64,000 nucleotides of DNA, taken from positions 93,639 to 157,638 of the forward strand of contig MAEX01000013.1 in NCBI GenBank assembly GCA_002013415.1, written 5' to 3'. Below the pieces are notes generated by a model. That model did no database searches. It had not been told where the DNA came from and saw nothing but the letters and a program-made list of their open reading frames with translations. Shown here in pieces: positions 14,396 to 25,266 of the stretch (within the stretch, counting starts at the first letter, position 1; every line of letters starts with the position of its first letter). The translations under genes were made by a program, and so were the position numbers. This DNA is from Mycobacterium sp. D16Q14. Lineage in GTDB: Bacteria > Actinomycetota > Actinomycetes > Mycobacteriales > Mycobacteriaceae.

Positions 14396-14940
14396 TGAAA
14401 AGGACTGTCGGCGCGCTTGCCGCCGCGGCGTTACTGCTCGCAGGGCCGACCGGGTGTGCGCGCACCGTTGACGGTGCCGCTGTCGCCCCGGGCGAGACGC
14501 TGAACTCCAGCGAGCGGAATGAGAACGACAAACTGGACCCGTACGGGTTCGCCAACGGCCAATGCGGTCCGCTCGATGAGAAGACGATTGTCGAAACCGT
14601 CAAGGCCGCCCAGATCTACCAGAATTTCTTTGGGGCACTGTGTTATTGGGTTGCCGCCGATGACGCTGGAAGCCTCATCGACCTTCTGTACGCGTACTAC
14701 GAGGCTGGCGATGTCGACCGCGATCGCAAGTCTGCCGACGGGATGGGACAGAAGACTGCCGACATTACGATCAACGGCCGCAAGGGATTCACCAGTACCG
14801 GCACCGGTGGCTCGGGATGTGGAGTGACCGTTCCGGCGGGATCCGGTTCCTTGACCTGGTGGGTTCAGTACCGCAAGGGCGGCGATAGCTGCGCCGCGGC
14901 CCGTCAGCTGGTCGAACACATTGTGCAGACGGTGCTCTGA
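14395..14940 (+). CDS. DUF3558-type lipoprotein, second copy
   Basis: A 181-aa lipoprotein with signal peptide MKRTVGALAAAALLLAGPTGC and lipobox GPTGC. The mature part contains GQCGPLDEKTIVETVK, ALCYWVAADDAGSLIDLLYAYYE, SGCGVTV and DSCAAARQLVEHIV, with the four spaced cysteines of DUF3558. ATG overlaps the previous stop by 1 bp, so the two lipoproteins are translationally coupled and probably work as a pair at the outer face of the plasma membrane. The two share the family pattern but little direct identity, suggesting an old duplication. Confidence 0.85.
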   Translation: MKRTVGALAAAALLLAGPTGCARTVDGAAVAPGETLNSSERNENDKLDPYGFANGQCGPLDEKTIVETVKAAQIYQNFFGALCYWVAADDAGSLIDLLYAYYEAGDVDRDRKSADGMGQKTADITINGRKGFTSTGTGGSGCGVTVPAGSGSLTWWVQYRKGGDSCAAARQLVEHIVQTVL

Positions 14941-14958
14941 GCGGGCTATTGAGAAGGG

Positions 14959-15411
14959 CTACGAAGCCTTCTCGATCGTGTTGTTGCTTCCGTAGTTGTT
15001 GACCTTGGGCGCGCCCGCCTTATAGGTCAGTTTGTTGCCGTAGCCGGTGACCGTCACCTCGGTCTTCAGCTCGTCGAACGCAATGGTGTTCGAGAAGCCC
15101 GAGACGGTGACCGTGTCGCAGGCCCCGGTGATGGTGAGCTTGTTGTTGGCGCCCGTGATGTTCAGGCGCTTGCCCTCTTGGCATGCGGCGGTCGTGGTCT
15201 GGCCGAAGTACCCGATCACGGTCTCGTCCCCGATGTCGACCTTGGCGGAGGTCGGCGTGGAGGGGCTGGAGGAGGCCGAGGCGGATGGGGGAGTCCAGGT
15301 GCCGGGTGTCGGATTGCTCGAACCCGGCTTGATGGCGCCGCAGCCCGCGAGTCCGAGAGCGGTCACGACGAGGGCAAAGACTGCCGCGGGGAGGGCATTG
15401 TGGCGGGACAT
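14959..15411 (-). CDS. DUF3060 lipoprotein (Rv0679c-like)
   Basis: A 150-aa lipoprotein: signal peptide MSRHNALPAAVFALVVTALGLAGC with lipobox GLAGC, a Ser/Thr/Pro-rich linker (residues 30-57), then a DUF3060 beta-helix-like repeat region rich in N, T and G (LNITGANNKLTITGACDTVTVSG, NTIAFDELKTEVTVTGYGNKLTYKAG). Position next to the second DUF3060 gene and the TetR regulator matches M. tuberculosis Rv0679c-Rv0680c-Rv0681. Rv0679c is a cell-envelope lipoprotein; the same location is inferred here. Function unknown. Confidence 0.87.
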   Translation of the reverse strand: MSRHNALPAAVFALVVTALGLAGCGAIKPGSSNPTPGTWTPPSASASSSPSTPTSAKVDIGDETVIGYFGQTTTAACQEGKRLNITGANNKLTITGACDTVTVSGFSNTIAFDELKTEVTVTGYGNKLTYKAGAPKVNNYGSNNTIEKAS

Positions 15412-15451
15412 GGAGTCGATTATCCCGAGATTTGCGTGTCGGGTGGGGGGA

Positions 15452-15865
15452 TCAGCCAGGGACTCGGTCGATGAAGTTCATCATGCCCAGCTCGCGTCCA
15501 CGATCGATGACCGCAGGCTCGCCGGACTTGTAGAGCACCTTCTGGTTGAAGCCGTACACGGTGATGTCGTTGACCACGTTGTCGGCGATGATCGTGTTGG
15601 ACGACCCCTGTACCGAGATCGCGTAGCAGCTGCCGAGAGCGGTGATGACGTTCTGCGATCCGTTCACAAAGACAGTGGAGTCGCCGCAATCGATAGTGGT
15701 GACGAGCCCGTACTGGGTGATGTGTGTGTCGCCGTTCTTGGCCAGGCGAATGTTGTCGGCGAGGCGCGAATGGCCCTCGGGTGAGCCCATCAATGTGACG
15801 ATGCCGCCGGTTACCAGGACGGCGACCAGCAGGCGCCGCCCAGTGGAAACTAGAACGTGTGTCAT
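15452..15865 (-). CDS. DUF3060 exported or membrane protein (Rv0680c-like)
   Basis: A 137-aa protein with a single N-terminal hydrophobic segment (RRLLVAVLVTGGIVTLMG), likely a signal anchor, followed by DUF3060 repeats (ITQYGLVTTIDCGDSTVFVNGSQNVITALGSC, VQGSSNTIIADNVVNDITVYGFNQKVLYKSG). ATG at 15865 is chosen because the longer frame to 15976 adds an improbable Cys-rich leader. It lies 40 bp upstream of the DUF3060 lipoprotein on the same strand and is probably cotranscribed with it. Divergent from the TetR gene. Function unknown. Confidence 0.8.
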   Translation of the reverse strand: MTHVLVSTGRRLLVAVLVTGGIVTLMGSPEGHSRLADNIRLAKNGDTHITQYGLVTTIDCGDSTVFVNGSQNVITALGSCYAISVQGSSNTIIADNVVNDITVYGFNQKVLYKSGEPAVIDRGRELGMMNFIDRVPG

Positions 15866-16039
15866 TTCAGCGTCCCGATCACGTAATGAGAATAAGCCAC
15901 GGCGCGCCACGACAGGCTCGGTAGGCTGACAAACACAAAGGTGACGGCGGGGAGAGATAGGGTCATAGCAGGCCATCTGCCTTGGAGGCCGCGCCAGATA
16001 GCACCGAACTAGAACGACTCACCCCGAAGGCGGCCAGAC

Positions 16040-16648
16040 GTGACGACCGAGCCCGCAACCGCGCACCGCAGAAGTCCTGCGCGGGCGACACGGCTCAACC
16101 GCGACACTGTTGTCAACGCCGCGCTGTCTTTCCTCGACCGGGCCGGCTGGGATGCGCTGACCATCAACGCGTTGGCTGTCGAGCTGGGGACGAAGGGGCC
16201 GTCGCTCTACAACCATGTGGACAGCCTCGATGATCTGCGCCACGAGGTGCGCGATCGGGTGCTGGTCGAGATCGTCGGCATGCTGCACACCGTGAGTTCG
16301 GGCCGTACCAGCGAGGACGCAATCTTGGCCATGGCCGGTGCGTATCGCAGCTATGCGCACCACCATCCAGGCAGATACGCCGCCCTGACCCGCATGCCGT
16401 TCCTGGACGATGTGAACCGCCCGACGATCGACGCCCGTGAATTGGCCAAGCCCGCAACCGAGGCCATCGGCGTGTACGGGCTCGACGAGGACACCGCCTT
16501 TCACGCGGGCGTTGAGCTGTGGGCTGCGATGCACGGGTTCGTCATGCTGGAGATGACAGGCTTTATGGCGGGCATCGAGATGGATCCCGACATCGCATTT
16601 ACGGAGATGGTGCACCGCTTTGCGTCGGGTCTGGCCGAGCGGCGATGA
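16040..16648 (+). CDS. TetR-family regulator (Rv0681-like)
   Basis: A 202-aa TetR-type repressor. The N-terminal HTH is ATRLNRDTVVNAALSFLDRAGWDALTINALAVELGTKGPSLYNHVDSLDDL (residues 14-65). The C-terminal ligand domain contains the WHG-type motif ELWAAMHGFVMLEMTGFM. GTG at 16040 is chosen; an upstream frame extension lacks support. It is divergent from the DUF3060 pair and precedes the rpsL operon by a long leader, exactly as Rv0681 does in M. tuberculosis. Its targets are not evident; the adjacent divergent promoter is the obvious candidate. Confidence 0.87.
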   Translation: MTTEPATAHRRSPARATRLNRDTVVNAALSFLDRAGWDALTINALAVELGTKGPSLYNHVDSLDDLRHEVRDRVLVEIVGMLHTVSSGRTSEDAILAMAGAYRSYAHHHPGRYAALTRMPFLDDVNRPTIDARELAKPATEAIGVYGLDEDTAFHAGVELWAAMHGFVMLEMTGFMAGIEMDPDIAFTEMVHRFASGLAERR

Positions 16649-17021
16649 GCGCTCGGCGCGAAGAGCGGGCCGATCAGTCAGGCATGTTGCCCGCGCATTG
16701 GTGAGTTATCGATGACCTGCGCTTTGTCGCTGGTAGGCGAGTTTGTCTCACTGTGATCAGCCCTGGTATGGTAGGGCGCTGTGCCTGGCCAATGGCCACC
16801 GCTGGGGTACTCGGTGGGGGTCAGATAGGGCGCCAGGTCAATTCGCATGCCCAGAGGGTGAAGGAGTTTTTCTTCGCGTCCGCGGTATGTGCGACACGCC
16901 CGGCCTCGGGATACCGATACGGGCGAGAACTGCAGGACAACAGGGCCTTTTGACGGGCTCGCGACGCTAGAGCCCCACGTACGTAGTTAGAAGTAGCTAG
17001 AGAGAAACAGAAAGCCGGTAC
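16649..17021 (+). promoter_or_regulatory. rpsL operon promoter and long leader
   Basis: This 373-bp non-coding interval precedes rpsL. A candidate promoter TTGTCT (16743-16748), 18 bp spacer, TATGGT (16767-16772) would start a leader of about 240 nt. Within the leader an inverted repeat GGGCTC-N9-GAGCCC lies at 16955-16975, about 45 nt before the rpsL start. No convincing small ORF or known riboswitch fold was recognised. The promoter is plausible but unproven. Confidence 0.5.
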
Positions 17022-17396
17022 ATGCCAACCATCAACCAGCTGGTCCGTAAGGGTCGCCGGGACAAGATCGCCAAGGTGAAGACTGCGGCCCTTAAGGGCA
17101 GTCCGCAGCGCCGTGGCGTCTGCACCCGCGTCTACACCACCACCCCGAAGAAGCCGAACTCGGCGCTGCGGAAGGTGGCCCGTGTGCGGCTGACCAGCGC
17201 GGTGGAGGTCACCGCCTACATCCCGGGTGAGGGTCACAACCTGCAGGAGCACTCGATGGTGCTCGTGCGCGGTGGTCGTGTGAAGGACCTCCCCGGTGTG
17301 CGCTACAAGATCATCCGCGGCTCGCTGGACACCCAGGGAGTCAAGAACCGCAAGCAGGCTCGCAGCCGCTACGGCGCCAAGAAGGAGAAGAGCTAA
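17022..17396 (+). CDS. rpsL: 30S ribosomal protein S12
   Basis: Full-length S12 (124 aa), part of the decoding centre of the small subunit. The conserved loops [10 protein letters not shown] and [13 protein letters not shown] are present. Lys43 and Lys88, the two positions altered in classical streptomycin resistance, are both the wild-type lysine here. It heads the str operon; its TAA overlaps the ATG of rpsG by 1 bp. Confidence 0.98.
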   Translation: MPTINQLVRKGRRDKIAKVKTAALKGSPQRRGVCTRVYTTTPKKPNSALRKVARVRLTSAVEVTAYIPGEGHNLQEHSMVLVRGGRVKDLPGVRYKIIRGSLDTQGVKNRKQARSRYGAKKEKS

Positions 17397-17866
17397 TGCC
17401 ACGCAAGGGACCCGCGCCGTCGCGCCCCCTGGTCAACGACCCGGTTTACAGCTCGCAGCTGGTGACCCAGCTGGTCAACAAGGTGCTGCTCGATGGCAAG
17501 AAGTCCATCGCCGAGCGCATCGTGTACGGCGCACTGGAGCAGGCGCGCGATAAGACTGGCACCGATCCGGTTGTCACCCTCAAGCGCGCCATGGACAACG
17601 TCAAGCCTGCCCTTGAGGTGCGCAGCCGCCGTGTCGGTGGCGCCACCTACCAGGTGCCGGTCGAGGTCCGCCCCGATCGCTCCACCACCCTGGCCCTGCG
17701 CTGGTTGGTGAGCTTCTCGCGGGCACGTCGCGAAAAGACCATGATTGAGCGTCTGGCGAACGAGATCCTGGATGCCAGCAATGGCCTGGGTGCCTCGGTG
17801 AAGCGTCGCGAGGATGTTCACAAGATGGCCGAGGCCAACCGGGCGTTCGCGCACTACCGCTGGTGA
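17396..17866 (+). CDS. rpsG: 30S ribosomal protein S7
   Basis: Full-length S7 (156 aa), a primary 16S rRNA-binding protein that nucleates assembly of the 30S head. Conserved blocks [44 protein letters not shown] and the C-terminal [19 protein letters not shown] are all visible. It starts by a 1-bp overlap with rpsL, and fusA follows after 77 bp. In bacteria S7 can autoregulate the str operon; no specific S7 site was identified in the sequence. Confidence 0.98.
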   Translation: MPRKGPAPSRPLVNDPVYSSQLVTQLVNKVLLDGKKSIAERIVYGALEQARDKTGTDPVVTLKRAMDNVKPALEVRSRRVGGATYQVPVEVRPDRSTTLALRWLVSFSRARREKTMIERLANEILDASNGLGASVKRREDVHKMAEANRAFAHYRW

Positions 17867-17943
17867 TCTGACGGGCCTCACCGCACGGCGAGGCCCGCCC
17901 AGTTCGTCCATCCCCAATTCGAAGCGAAAGAGCGGAAACTTCT

Positions 17944-20049
<2,106 letters not shown>

Positions 20050-20108
20050 CGAAAGCTCACGACCCATTCGGACTTGCGCGAGTGAGTCCGCTAGGCAAAT
20101 GAAAACCC

Positions 20109-20135
20109 TTGTCTCTGAGAAAGTCTCAGAGACAA
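20109..20135 (+). other. Perfect hairpin in the tuf leader
   Basis: Two perfectly complementary 12-nt arms, TTGTCTCTGAGA and TCTCAGAGACAA, are separated by only AAG. The right arm ends about 10 nt before the AGGAGG ribosome site of tuf (20146-20151). It lies in the 110-bp fusA-tuf gap and has no T run, so it does not look like a terminator. An RNA processing or translation-control element is possible. Confidence 0.8.
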
Positions 20136-20159
20136 CAGAAAGTCCAGGAGGACACAACA

Positions 20160-21353
20160 GTGGCGAAGGCGAAGTTCGAGCGGACGAAGCCGCACGTCAA
20201 CATCGGGACCATCGGTCACGTTGACCACGGCAAGACCACTCTCACTGCGGCAATCACCAAGGTGCTGCACGACAAGTACCCCACTCTGAACGAAGCATCT
20301 GCCTTCGACCAGATCGACAACGCTCCCGAAGAGAAGGCTCGTGGTATCACGATCAACATCTCTCACGTGGAGTACCAGACCGAGAAGCGTCACTACGCGC
20401 ACGTCGACGCCCCCGGCCACGCTGACTACATCAAGAACATGATCACCGGTGCCGCCCAGATGGACGGTGCGATCCTGGTAGTCGCCGCGACCGACGGCCC
20501 GATGCCGCAGACGCGTGAGCACGTGCTGCTCGCCCGTCAGGTGGGTGTGCCCTACATCCTCGTCGCGCTGAACAAGTCCGACATGGTGGATGACGAGGAA
20601 CTGCTCGAGCTCGTCGAGCTGGAGGTCCGGGAGCTGCTGAGCAGCCAGGACTTCGACGGTGACAACGCTCCCGTGGTTCGCGTCTCCGCGCTCAAGGCGC
20701 TCGAGGGCGACGCCGAGTGGGCCAAGACCGTTGGCGATCTGATGGACGCTGTTGACGAGTCGATCCCGGACCCGGTTCGCGAGACCGACAAGCCGTTCCT
20801 GATGCCCGTTGAGGACGTGTTCACCATCACCGGTCGTGGCACCGTGGTGACCGGTCGCGTCGAGCGTGGTGTGATCAACGTGAATGAGGACGTCGAGATC
20901 GTCGGCATCAAGGACACCGTCACCAAGACCACGGTCACCGGTGTCGAGATGTTCCGCAAGCTGCTCGATCAGGGCCAGGCCGGCGACAACGTTGGTCTGC
21001 TGGTCCGTGGTGTGAAGCGTGAGGACGTCGAGCGTGGCCAGGTTGTGGTCAAGCCCGGCACCACCACCCCGCACACCGAGTTCGACGGCAGCGTCTACAT
21101 CCTGTCCAAGGACGAAGGCGGCCGCCACACGCCGTTCTTCAACAACTACCGCCCGCAGTTCTACTTCCGTACCACGGACGTGACCGGCGTGGTGACACTG
21201 CCCGAGGGCACCGAGATGGTGATGCCCGGTGACAACACCGACATCTCCGTCAAGCTGATCCAGCCGGTGGCCATGGACGAGGGTCTGCGTTTCGCGATCC
21301 GTGAAGGTGGCCGTACCGTCGGCGCCGGTCGCGTGACCAAGATCCACAAGTGA
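20160..21353 (+). CDS. tuf: Elongation factor Tu
   Basis: A 397-aa EF-Tu that carries aminoacyl-tRNA to the ribosome. G motifs are [35 protein letters not shown] and the SALK box. Domain II ([13 protein letters not shown]) and domain III ([34 protein letters not shown]) are complete. Start choice: GTG at 20160 is preceded by AGGAGG; an upstream in-frame TTG lies inside the hairpin and is rejected. It is the last gene of the str operon and is closed by a strong terminator. Confidence 0.98.
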   Translation: MAKAKFERTKPHVNIGTIGHVDHGKTTLTAAITKVLHDKYPTLNEASAFDQIDNAPEEKARGITINISHVEYQTEKRHYAHVDAPGHADYIKNMITGAAQMDGAILVVAATDGPMPQTREHVLLARQVGVPYILVALNKSDMVDDEELLELVELEVRELLSSQDFDGDNAPVVRVSALKALEGDAEWAKTVGDLMDAVDESIPDPVRETDKPFLMPVEDVFTITGRGTVVTGRVERGVINVNEDVEIVGIKDTVTKTTVTGVEMFRKLLDQGQAGDNVGLLVRGVKREDVERGQVVVKPGTTTPHTEFDGSVYILSKDEGGRHTPFFNNYRPQFYFRTTDVTGVVTLPEGTEMVMPGDNTDISVKLIQPVAMDEGLRFAIREGGRTVGAGRVTKIHK

Positions 21354-21368
21354 TCTAAAGACGCCAAG

Positions 21369-21405
21369 AAAACGGCGCTCACCCTTCACGGGTGGGCGCC
21401 GTTTT
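21369..21405 (+). terminator. Rho-independent terminator after tuf
   Basis: A long stem (AAAACGGCGC...CACCC paired with GGGTG...GCGCCGTTTT) with a TTCAC loop and a terminal TTTT begins 15 nt after the tuf stop. It is the clearest intrinsic terminator in the window. Confidence 0.93.
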
Positions 21406-21487
21406 CGTATCTCCTCCTCGCCGAGTGGGAATATGGCGAGGGTTTTGGTCCGATTTACCTCGTGAGATTCCCACTCGGGGGAACTGG

Positions 21488-22837
21488 TCAGCGGGCGAAG
21501 GCGTGCCCGGAGGTGTTGTTATCGTGCATCGTGTACGTCGACGCCACCTTGGCGCGTTTCTCGATCAACTCGGACAAGAGATTGTTCACCGCACTGGGAT
21601 TGGGGTTGAAGGCATCCAGCCGGTGACGCACTAGGCCGATTCCGGGGAGCCGATCGAGAACCGCGGACGCGTTGGCATTGACCGTGGCTGCCCTGCTGAA
21701 CAGCCAGCCCGAGAGACGATGGTTGATGCCGTCAAATGTTGTGCCCTCGAAGAATTCATCCATCGCCGCGGGACCCATCAGCATGGAGCCAGGTCCGGCG
21801 AGCACTTCAGCGAAGAGGCGCCGGACGGGTCCGGTACGTGCGCCGGACATGCCCGTGGCCAGTGCTTCGATCAGCTCGACGCGCCAGCGTGAGGCATCTC
21901 CGGAACGGGCCAGTAGGTAGTCGAGATTGCGCATGGCGTCGATGCCCGTGCGCGGCAGCAGGTCTTCGGTGACGCCGAACATCAGCGCCCAGCGCAGTAA
22001 GTAGTGCCACACATCGTCGATTTCCCTGAGTGTGCAAGATCTTCCGAGTCGATAGTCGACGAGGAGCGCCCCGAGCATGGCCTCGATGAACCCGCACATG
22101 GACGCGTTGGAGATGGGGGCACCGTATTGGGCGAAGTTGTCTTCGCCCCAGGCGCTCCGCAGACCCCGTCGGGCGAGCGAGTGCACCAATCGAACCCGCA
22201 TGGTCAGCTTGATCTGATCGGAGCCGGGTACCAACCCGTCGCGGTCGAAGATCATGGAGAAGAACCGATTTGTCTCGGCCAGCCGTTGGGCGCTCTGATA
22301 GCGGAACCGGCCGGTGGCTCCGGTGGCAGCCGATACATCCGAGTTCATGACGGTGTCGAACACCGCGAAGGTCGCCATGACCGCGGTGGTAGCGGTGGTC
22401 ACCTGGCGAGCCCGCAGCCGGCCTCGTTCCGCCTTGGCCGGGTCCCACCACTGCGGCACGCGGTAGGCGTCCGCGAACAATGCCCGCAGTGCCTCGGGAG
22501 GATCGTCCAGGCTGTCGATGCCGTGCTCGACGGCCTGTTCGAACAGTTCCCGGGCCTGTGCGGAGCCGAGCTCCTGGAACAGCTGCACCACGGCGTCCAT
22601 CGGCTCGTCGCCCTGCCACATGTGATCGTCGAACAGGCGGGTCGCCGGTGTGGGGGTTACTTCGTCCTCGACATCGAACCAGGGGTCGAACAAGTAGTGC
22701 CGGCAGTGGCGCCAGATCCAGCCGAATTCGTTCTTACCCTCGGGAATTGGACGTAGATCCATTCCCGGGCGGAAGTAGTAGTCGTACGGGTGCGGATCGC
22801 CTGGCGGTGGTTTGTCGACCATAGTGAGGTTGGGCAT
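21488..22837 (-). CDS. DUF2236 (MpaB / rubber oxygenase-like) protein
   Basis: A 449-aa protein of the DUF2236 family (oxygenase MpaB / latex-clearing protein catalytic domain), a helical b-type-haem fold. The family pattern VFDTVMNSDVS, RLAETNRFFSMIF and RVRLVHSLARRGLRSAWG is present; His219 in RVRLVHSLARR matches the conserved axial haem ligand of the family. Substrate unknown. Start choice: ATG at 22837 follows an AGGAGG site, whereas the upstream frame start at 22891 lies inside the promoter/operator. A decayed paralogue lies just upstream on the same strand. Members of this family are numerous in rapidly growing mycobacteria. Confidence 0.85.
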   Translation of the reverse strand: MPNLTMVDKPPPGDPHPYDYYFRPGMDLRPIPEGKNEFGWIWRHCRHYLFDPWFDVEDEVTPTPATRLFDDHMWQGDEPMDAVVQLFQELGSAQARELFEQAVEHGIDSLDDPPEALRALFADAYRVPQWWDPAKAERGRLRARQVTTATTAVMATFAVFDTVMNSDVSAATGATGRFRYQSAQRLAETNRFFSMIFDRDGLVPGSDQIKLTMRVRLVHSLARRGLRSAWGEDNFAQYGAPISNASMCGFIEAMLGALLVDYRLGRSCTLREIDDVWHYLLRWALMFGVTEDLLPRTGIDAMRNLDYLLARSGDASRWRVELIEALATGMSGARTGPVRRLFAEVLAGPGSMLMGPAAMDEFFEGTTFDGINHRLSGWLFSRAATVNANASAVLDRLPGIGLVRHRLDAFNPNPSAVNNLLSELIEKRAKVASTYTMHDNNTSGHAFAR

Positions 22838-22871
22838 CCGGGCGCCTCCTGAGATGTTGACGTCGACATCA

Positions 22872-22919
22872 TTGACAACGTGCATTGTCAATACTAGGTC
22901 GCATGGCGAAGGCTTACAA
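22872..22919 (-). promoter_or_regulatory. Promoter and operator of the intact DUF2236 gene
   Basis: On the minus strand TTGTAA (22919-22914), a 17-bp spacer and TAGTAT (22896-22891) form a good sigma-A promoter. Immediately downstream is the perfect inverted repeat TTGACAA-N6-TTGTCAA (22872-22891), touching the -10. An imperfect palindrome around GACGTC (22853-22870) follows. The arrangement is that of a repressor site; the same layout recurs at the decayed paralogue. Confidence 0.72.
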
Positions 22920-22935
22920 GTGCTGACGTTGCGAC

Positions 22936-24314
22936 CTACCGCGCGAAGGCGTGCCCGGCGGTGTTGGTGTCGTGCATCGTGTACGTGGCGCTGACCCTGT
23001 TGAGCTTCTCGAGAATGCCGAACGCTGGATTGAGCACCGCGCTGGGGTTGCGGAGCAGGGTCCCGTAGACAATCCTGCGTGCCAATCGTGTGCCGGGCAT
23101 TCTGTCGCGGATCGCCGCCGCTCGCGCGGTCACCGACATCGCGGCCTGCAGCGCCAAACCGGGGAGTTGTCGGGGGAGCCGTTCATAGCGTGTGCCGCGT
23201 ACGAATTCGTCCATAGCCCTGGGGCCCCATGAGGACCCAGGCCGGCGCGCCAATGCCCGCCACGAACATCAGGTCGCTGAGCAACGTGGGCAGGCGCGCT
23301 ATGGGAGCGGGGCAATAACCGCCGAGGGGAGAGCCGAGAGGACCTCGACGAGTTCAACGCGCCAGCGCGAGGCATCGCCGGAGCCCGCCAGCAGGTAGTC
23401 GAGATTGCGCATGGCGTCGGTTCCGGTCTTGGGGCACAGCTCCTCGCTAATGCCGAAAAGCAGTGCCCATCGTGTCATGTAATGCCAGGCGTCATCCACC
23501 TCTTCGAGGGTGCAGGGCCGGCCGAATCGATGCTCAATGAGCATCTGCCTCAGTGATTCGGCTTCGATGAATCCGCACATCGAAGAGTTGGAGATGGGTA
23601 CGCCATAGTCGGAGAAGTTCTCTGTTCCCCATGCGGCGCGAAGCCCCTTGCGGGCCAACGAATGTACGAGGCGCAGGCGTAGCGTTATCTGTATCTGAGG
23701 CGATCCCGGTCGTATGGCGTCGCGGTCGCGCAGAGCCGCGAAAAAGCGCGTCTCAAGGAGTCGTTGTTGGCCTTGGTCCCGGAACCGGCCGGAGGCACGG
23801 GTGGTGCCGACACGTCGGAGTTCATGACGGTGTCGAAGACCCCGAACGAGGTCGTCAGAAGCACAGTGGGTGCGCCCATCTGGTTCAGGCGAACTCTTCC
23901 CCGCTCCGCTTTGGCGGGGTCCTGCCATTCTGGAACCCGATACACGTCCTCCAGAAGTGCACGCAGTTCGTCCGGCGGGTCATCCAGGGAATCGATACCT
24001 TCGGTGATGGCCTGTTCGAACAATGCGCGGGCCTGTGAGGAGCCCATCCGGTCGAACAAGGTCACCACGGCATCCATCAGCTCGTCGCCCTGCCACATGT
24101 GGTCACCGAACAAGCGAGTGAGCGGCGTCGGGGTGACGTCGTCTTCGACCTCGAACCAGGGGTCGAACAAGTAGTGCCGGCAGTGGCGCCGGATCCAGCC
24201 GAATTCGTTCTTGCCCTCGGGGATTGGACGTAGATCCATGTCTGGCCGGTGGTAGTAGTCGTGCGGGTGGGGATCACGCGCTGACAAGCGATCGGCGGCG
24301 GTGAGCTTGGGCAT
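22936..24314 (-). pseudogene. Decayed DUF2236 paralogue
   Basis: A frameshifted second copy of the DUF2236 gene. The N-terminal frame (from ATG 24314, with its own AGGAGG site) matches the intact copy up to MNSDVS, then shifts near 23800. The middle frame (to 23299) carries the family blocks RLRLVHSLARKGLRAAWG and CGFIEAESLRQM and ends at a TAG. A short stretch near 23230-23300 (reading LLSDLMFVAGIGAPAWVLMGP) is in a third frame, then an extra base in a C run near 23226 restores the C-terminal part MDEFVRGTRYERLP...TMHDTNTAGHAFAR. At least three indels are needed to join it, so true decay is more likely than one sequencing error. Promoter and operator are still intact. Confidence 0.85.
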
Positions 24315-24348
24315 GACGAGCGCCTCCTGTCCGGCGATGTCGACATCG

Positions 24349-24397
24349 TTGACAACATCTATTGCCAATATTTAGGGCCTGGTCAGATCCCGCACAA
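24349..24397 (-). promoter_or_regulatory. Promoter and operator of the decayed DUF2236 copy
   Basis: The minus strand shows TTGTGC (24397-24392), a 17-bp spacer and TAAATA (24374-24369), followed by TTGGCAA-N6-TTGTCAA (24349-24368), one mismatch from the perfect repeat of the intact copy. A 14-bp palindrome CGATGTCGACATCG lies at 24335-24348. Spacing between -35, -10 and operator is almost identical in the two copies. Confidence 0.68.
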
Positions 24398-24428
24398 GAT
24401 GTCGCGTAGGTGGAGGATGATGAGCGCC

Positions 24429-25229
24429 ATGAACGTGGTCGCACGCTTTCTGAAAATCCTGGCCTTCTCACTGCTCTGCGGGATCGTCGGGCCGATATTC
24501 ATCGTGATGTACTACGTGATCGACGAACCCGCGACGACTTGGATGCTGTACAGCGGCGTTGGGGTCACTATCGGGATCGTGGTGTTGGCATTCGTGTTGA
24601 CATTGCTATTCGCCAGGACTGATGAGGCGCGCAAGCTGTTGGAGGCCAACGGCATTCTGGCGCTTGCCGACGTGGTGGCGGCCAACGAGACCGGGATGAG
24701 CGTCAATGATCAGCCGGTGATCAAGCTGACGCTGCAGATACACGGAGACGGGATCAGTCCGTTCCGTGCGGAGACGAGGACGCGGGTGTCGGTACTGCAG
24801 GTGTCGGCTCTCTCGCGCGGCAAGCTCGTCGTGCTCGTCGCGCCAGGCACTGAGCAGTTTCAGATCGACTGGCAGCGTAGTGCTTTGCTCAACGGTCAGG
24901 TGCCGGCCAAGTTCACCAGCTCGTTGCAAGGTCGCGAGTATGACCTCACTGGGCAGGCCGGCCCGCTCTTCGAGATCATGAAGGTTCTCAAGGCCAATGG
25001 CATAGGCACCGACGGCGTGGTGGATATCCGCTCCAATCCAGTTGTCCGCCAACAGATCGATGCAATCCTGCGCAAGACGGAGGGGGCCGAGCGGGCACCC
25101 TCTGCCGCCCCTGCGCCTACGGGCTCGGTGGCCGAGCGACTTGCCGAGCTCGATCGGTTGAAGCTCGCATCACTGGTATCGGAGGCGGAGTACAACACCA
25201 AACGTGCGGAGATCCTCGGCGACCTATAG
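24429..25229 (+). CDS. SHOCT-domain membrane protein
   Basis: A protein of about 266 aa with two N-terminal membrane segments (LKILAFSLLCGIVGPIFIVMYYVI and WMLYSGVGVTIGIVVLAFVLTLLF). The cytoplasmic or periplasmic body is beta-rich, and the C-terminal 30 residues (LAELDRLKLASLVSEAEYNTKRAEIL) form a SHOCT motif. SHOCT is a short helical domain of unknown function often at protein ends. Start is uncertain among ATGs at 24417, 24420 and 24429; the GGAGG at 24412-24416 favours the last. It occupies the place of M. tuberculosis Rv0686, also a membrane protein, and is divergent from the DUF2236 pseudogene. Confidence 0.72.
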   Translation: MNVVARFLKILAFSLLCGIVGPIFIVMYYVIDEPATTWMLYSGVGVTIGIVVLAFVLTLLFARTDEARKLLEANGILALADVVAANETGMSVNDQPVIKLTLQIHGDGISPFRAETRTRVSVLQVSALSRGKLVVLVAPGTEQFQIDWQRSALLNGQVPAKFTSSLQGREYDLTGQAGPLFEIMKVLKANGIGTDGVVDIRSNPVVRQQIDAILRKTEGAERAPSAAPAPTGSVAERLAELDRLKLASLVSEAEYNTKRAEILGDL

Positions 25230-25266
25230 GCCCGCTTCTTTCGTGCCCGCTGAGCGGTCCTCAATC

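Noticed and set aside
15851..15864. Possible third KstR-like box (TAGAACGTGTGTCA)
   Set aside because: One fixed base mismatches (GTG for GTT) and it overlaps the start codon of the DUF3060 gene, so it is probably coding sequence by chance.
16786..16798. TGGCCA repeats in the rpsL leader
   Set aside because: Six-base repeats of a common palindrome; too short to claim as an operator.
20091..21389. Minus-strand open frame opposite tuf
   Set aside because: Shadow of tuf; crosses the terminator and hairpin.
22838..22891. Longer N-terminus for the intact DUF2236 gene
   Set aside because: The added residues are encoded by the operator and -10 region; AGGAGG points to ATG 22837. The similarity of the same stretch in the paralogue reflects the conserved operator.
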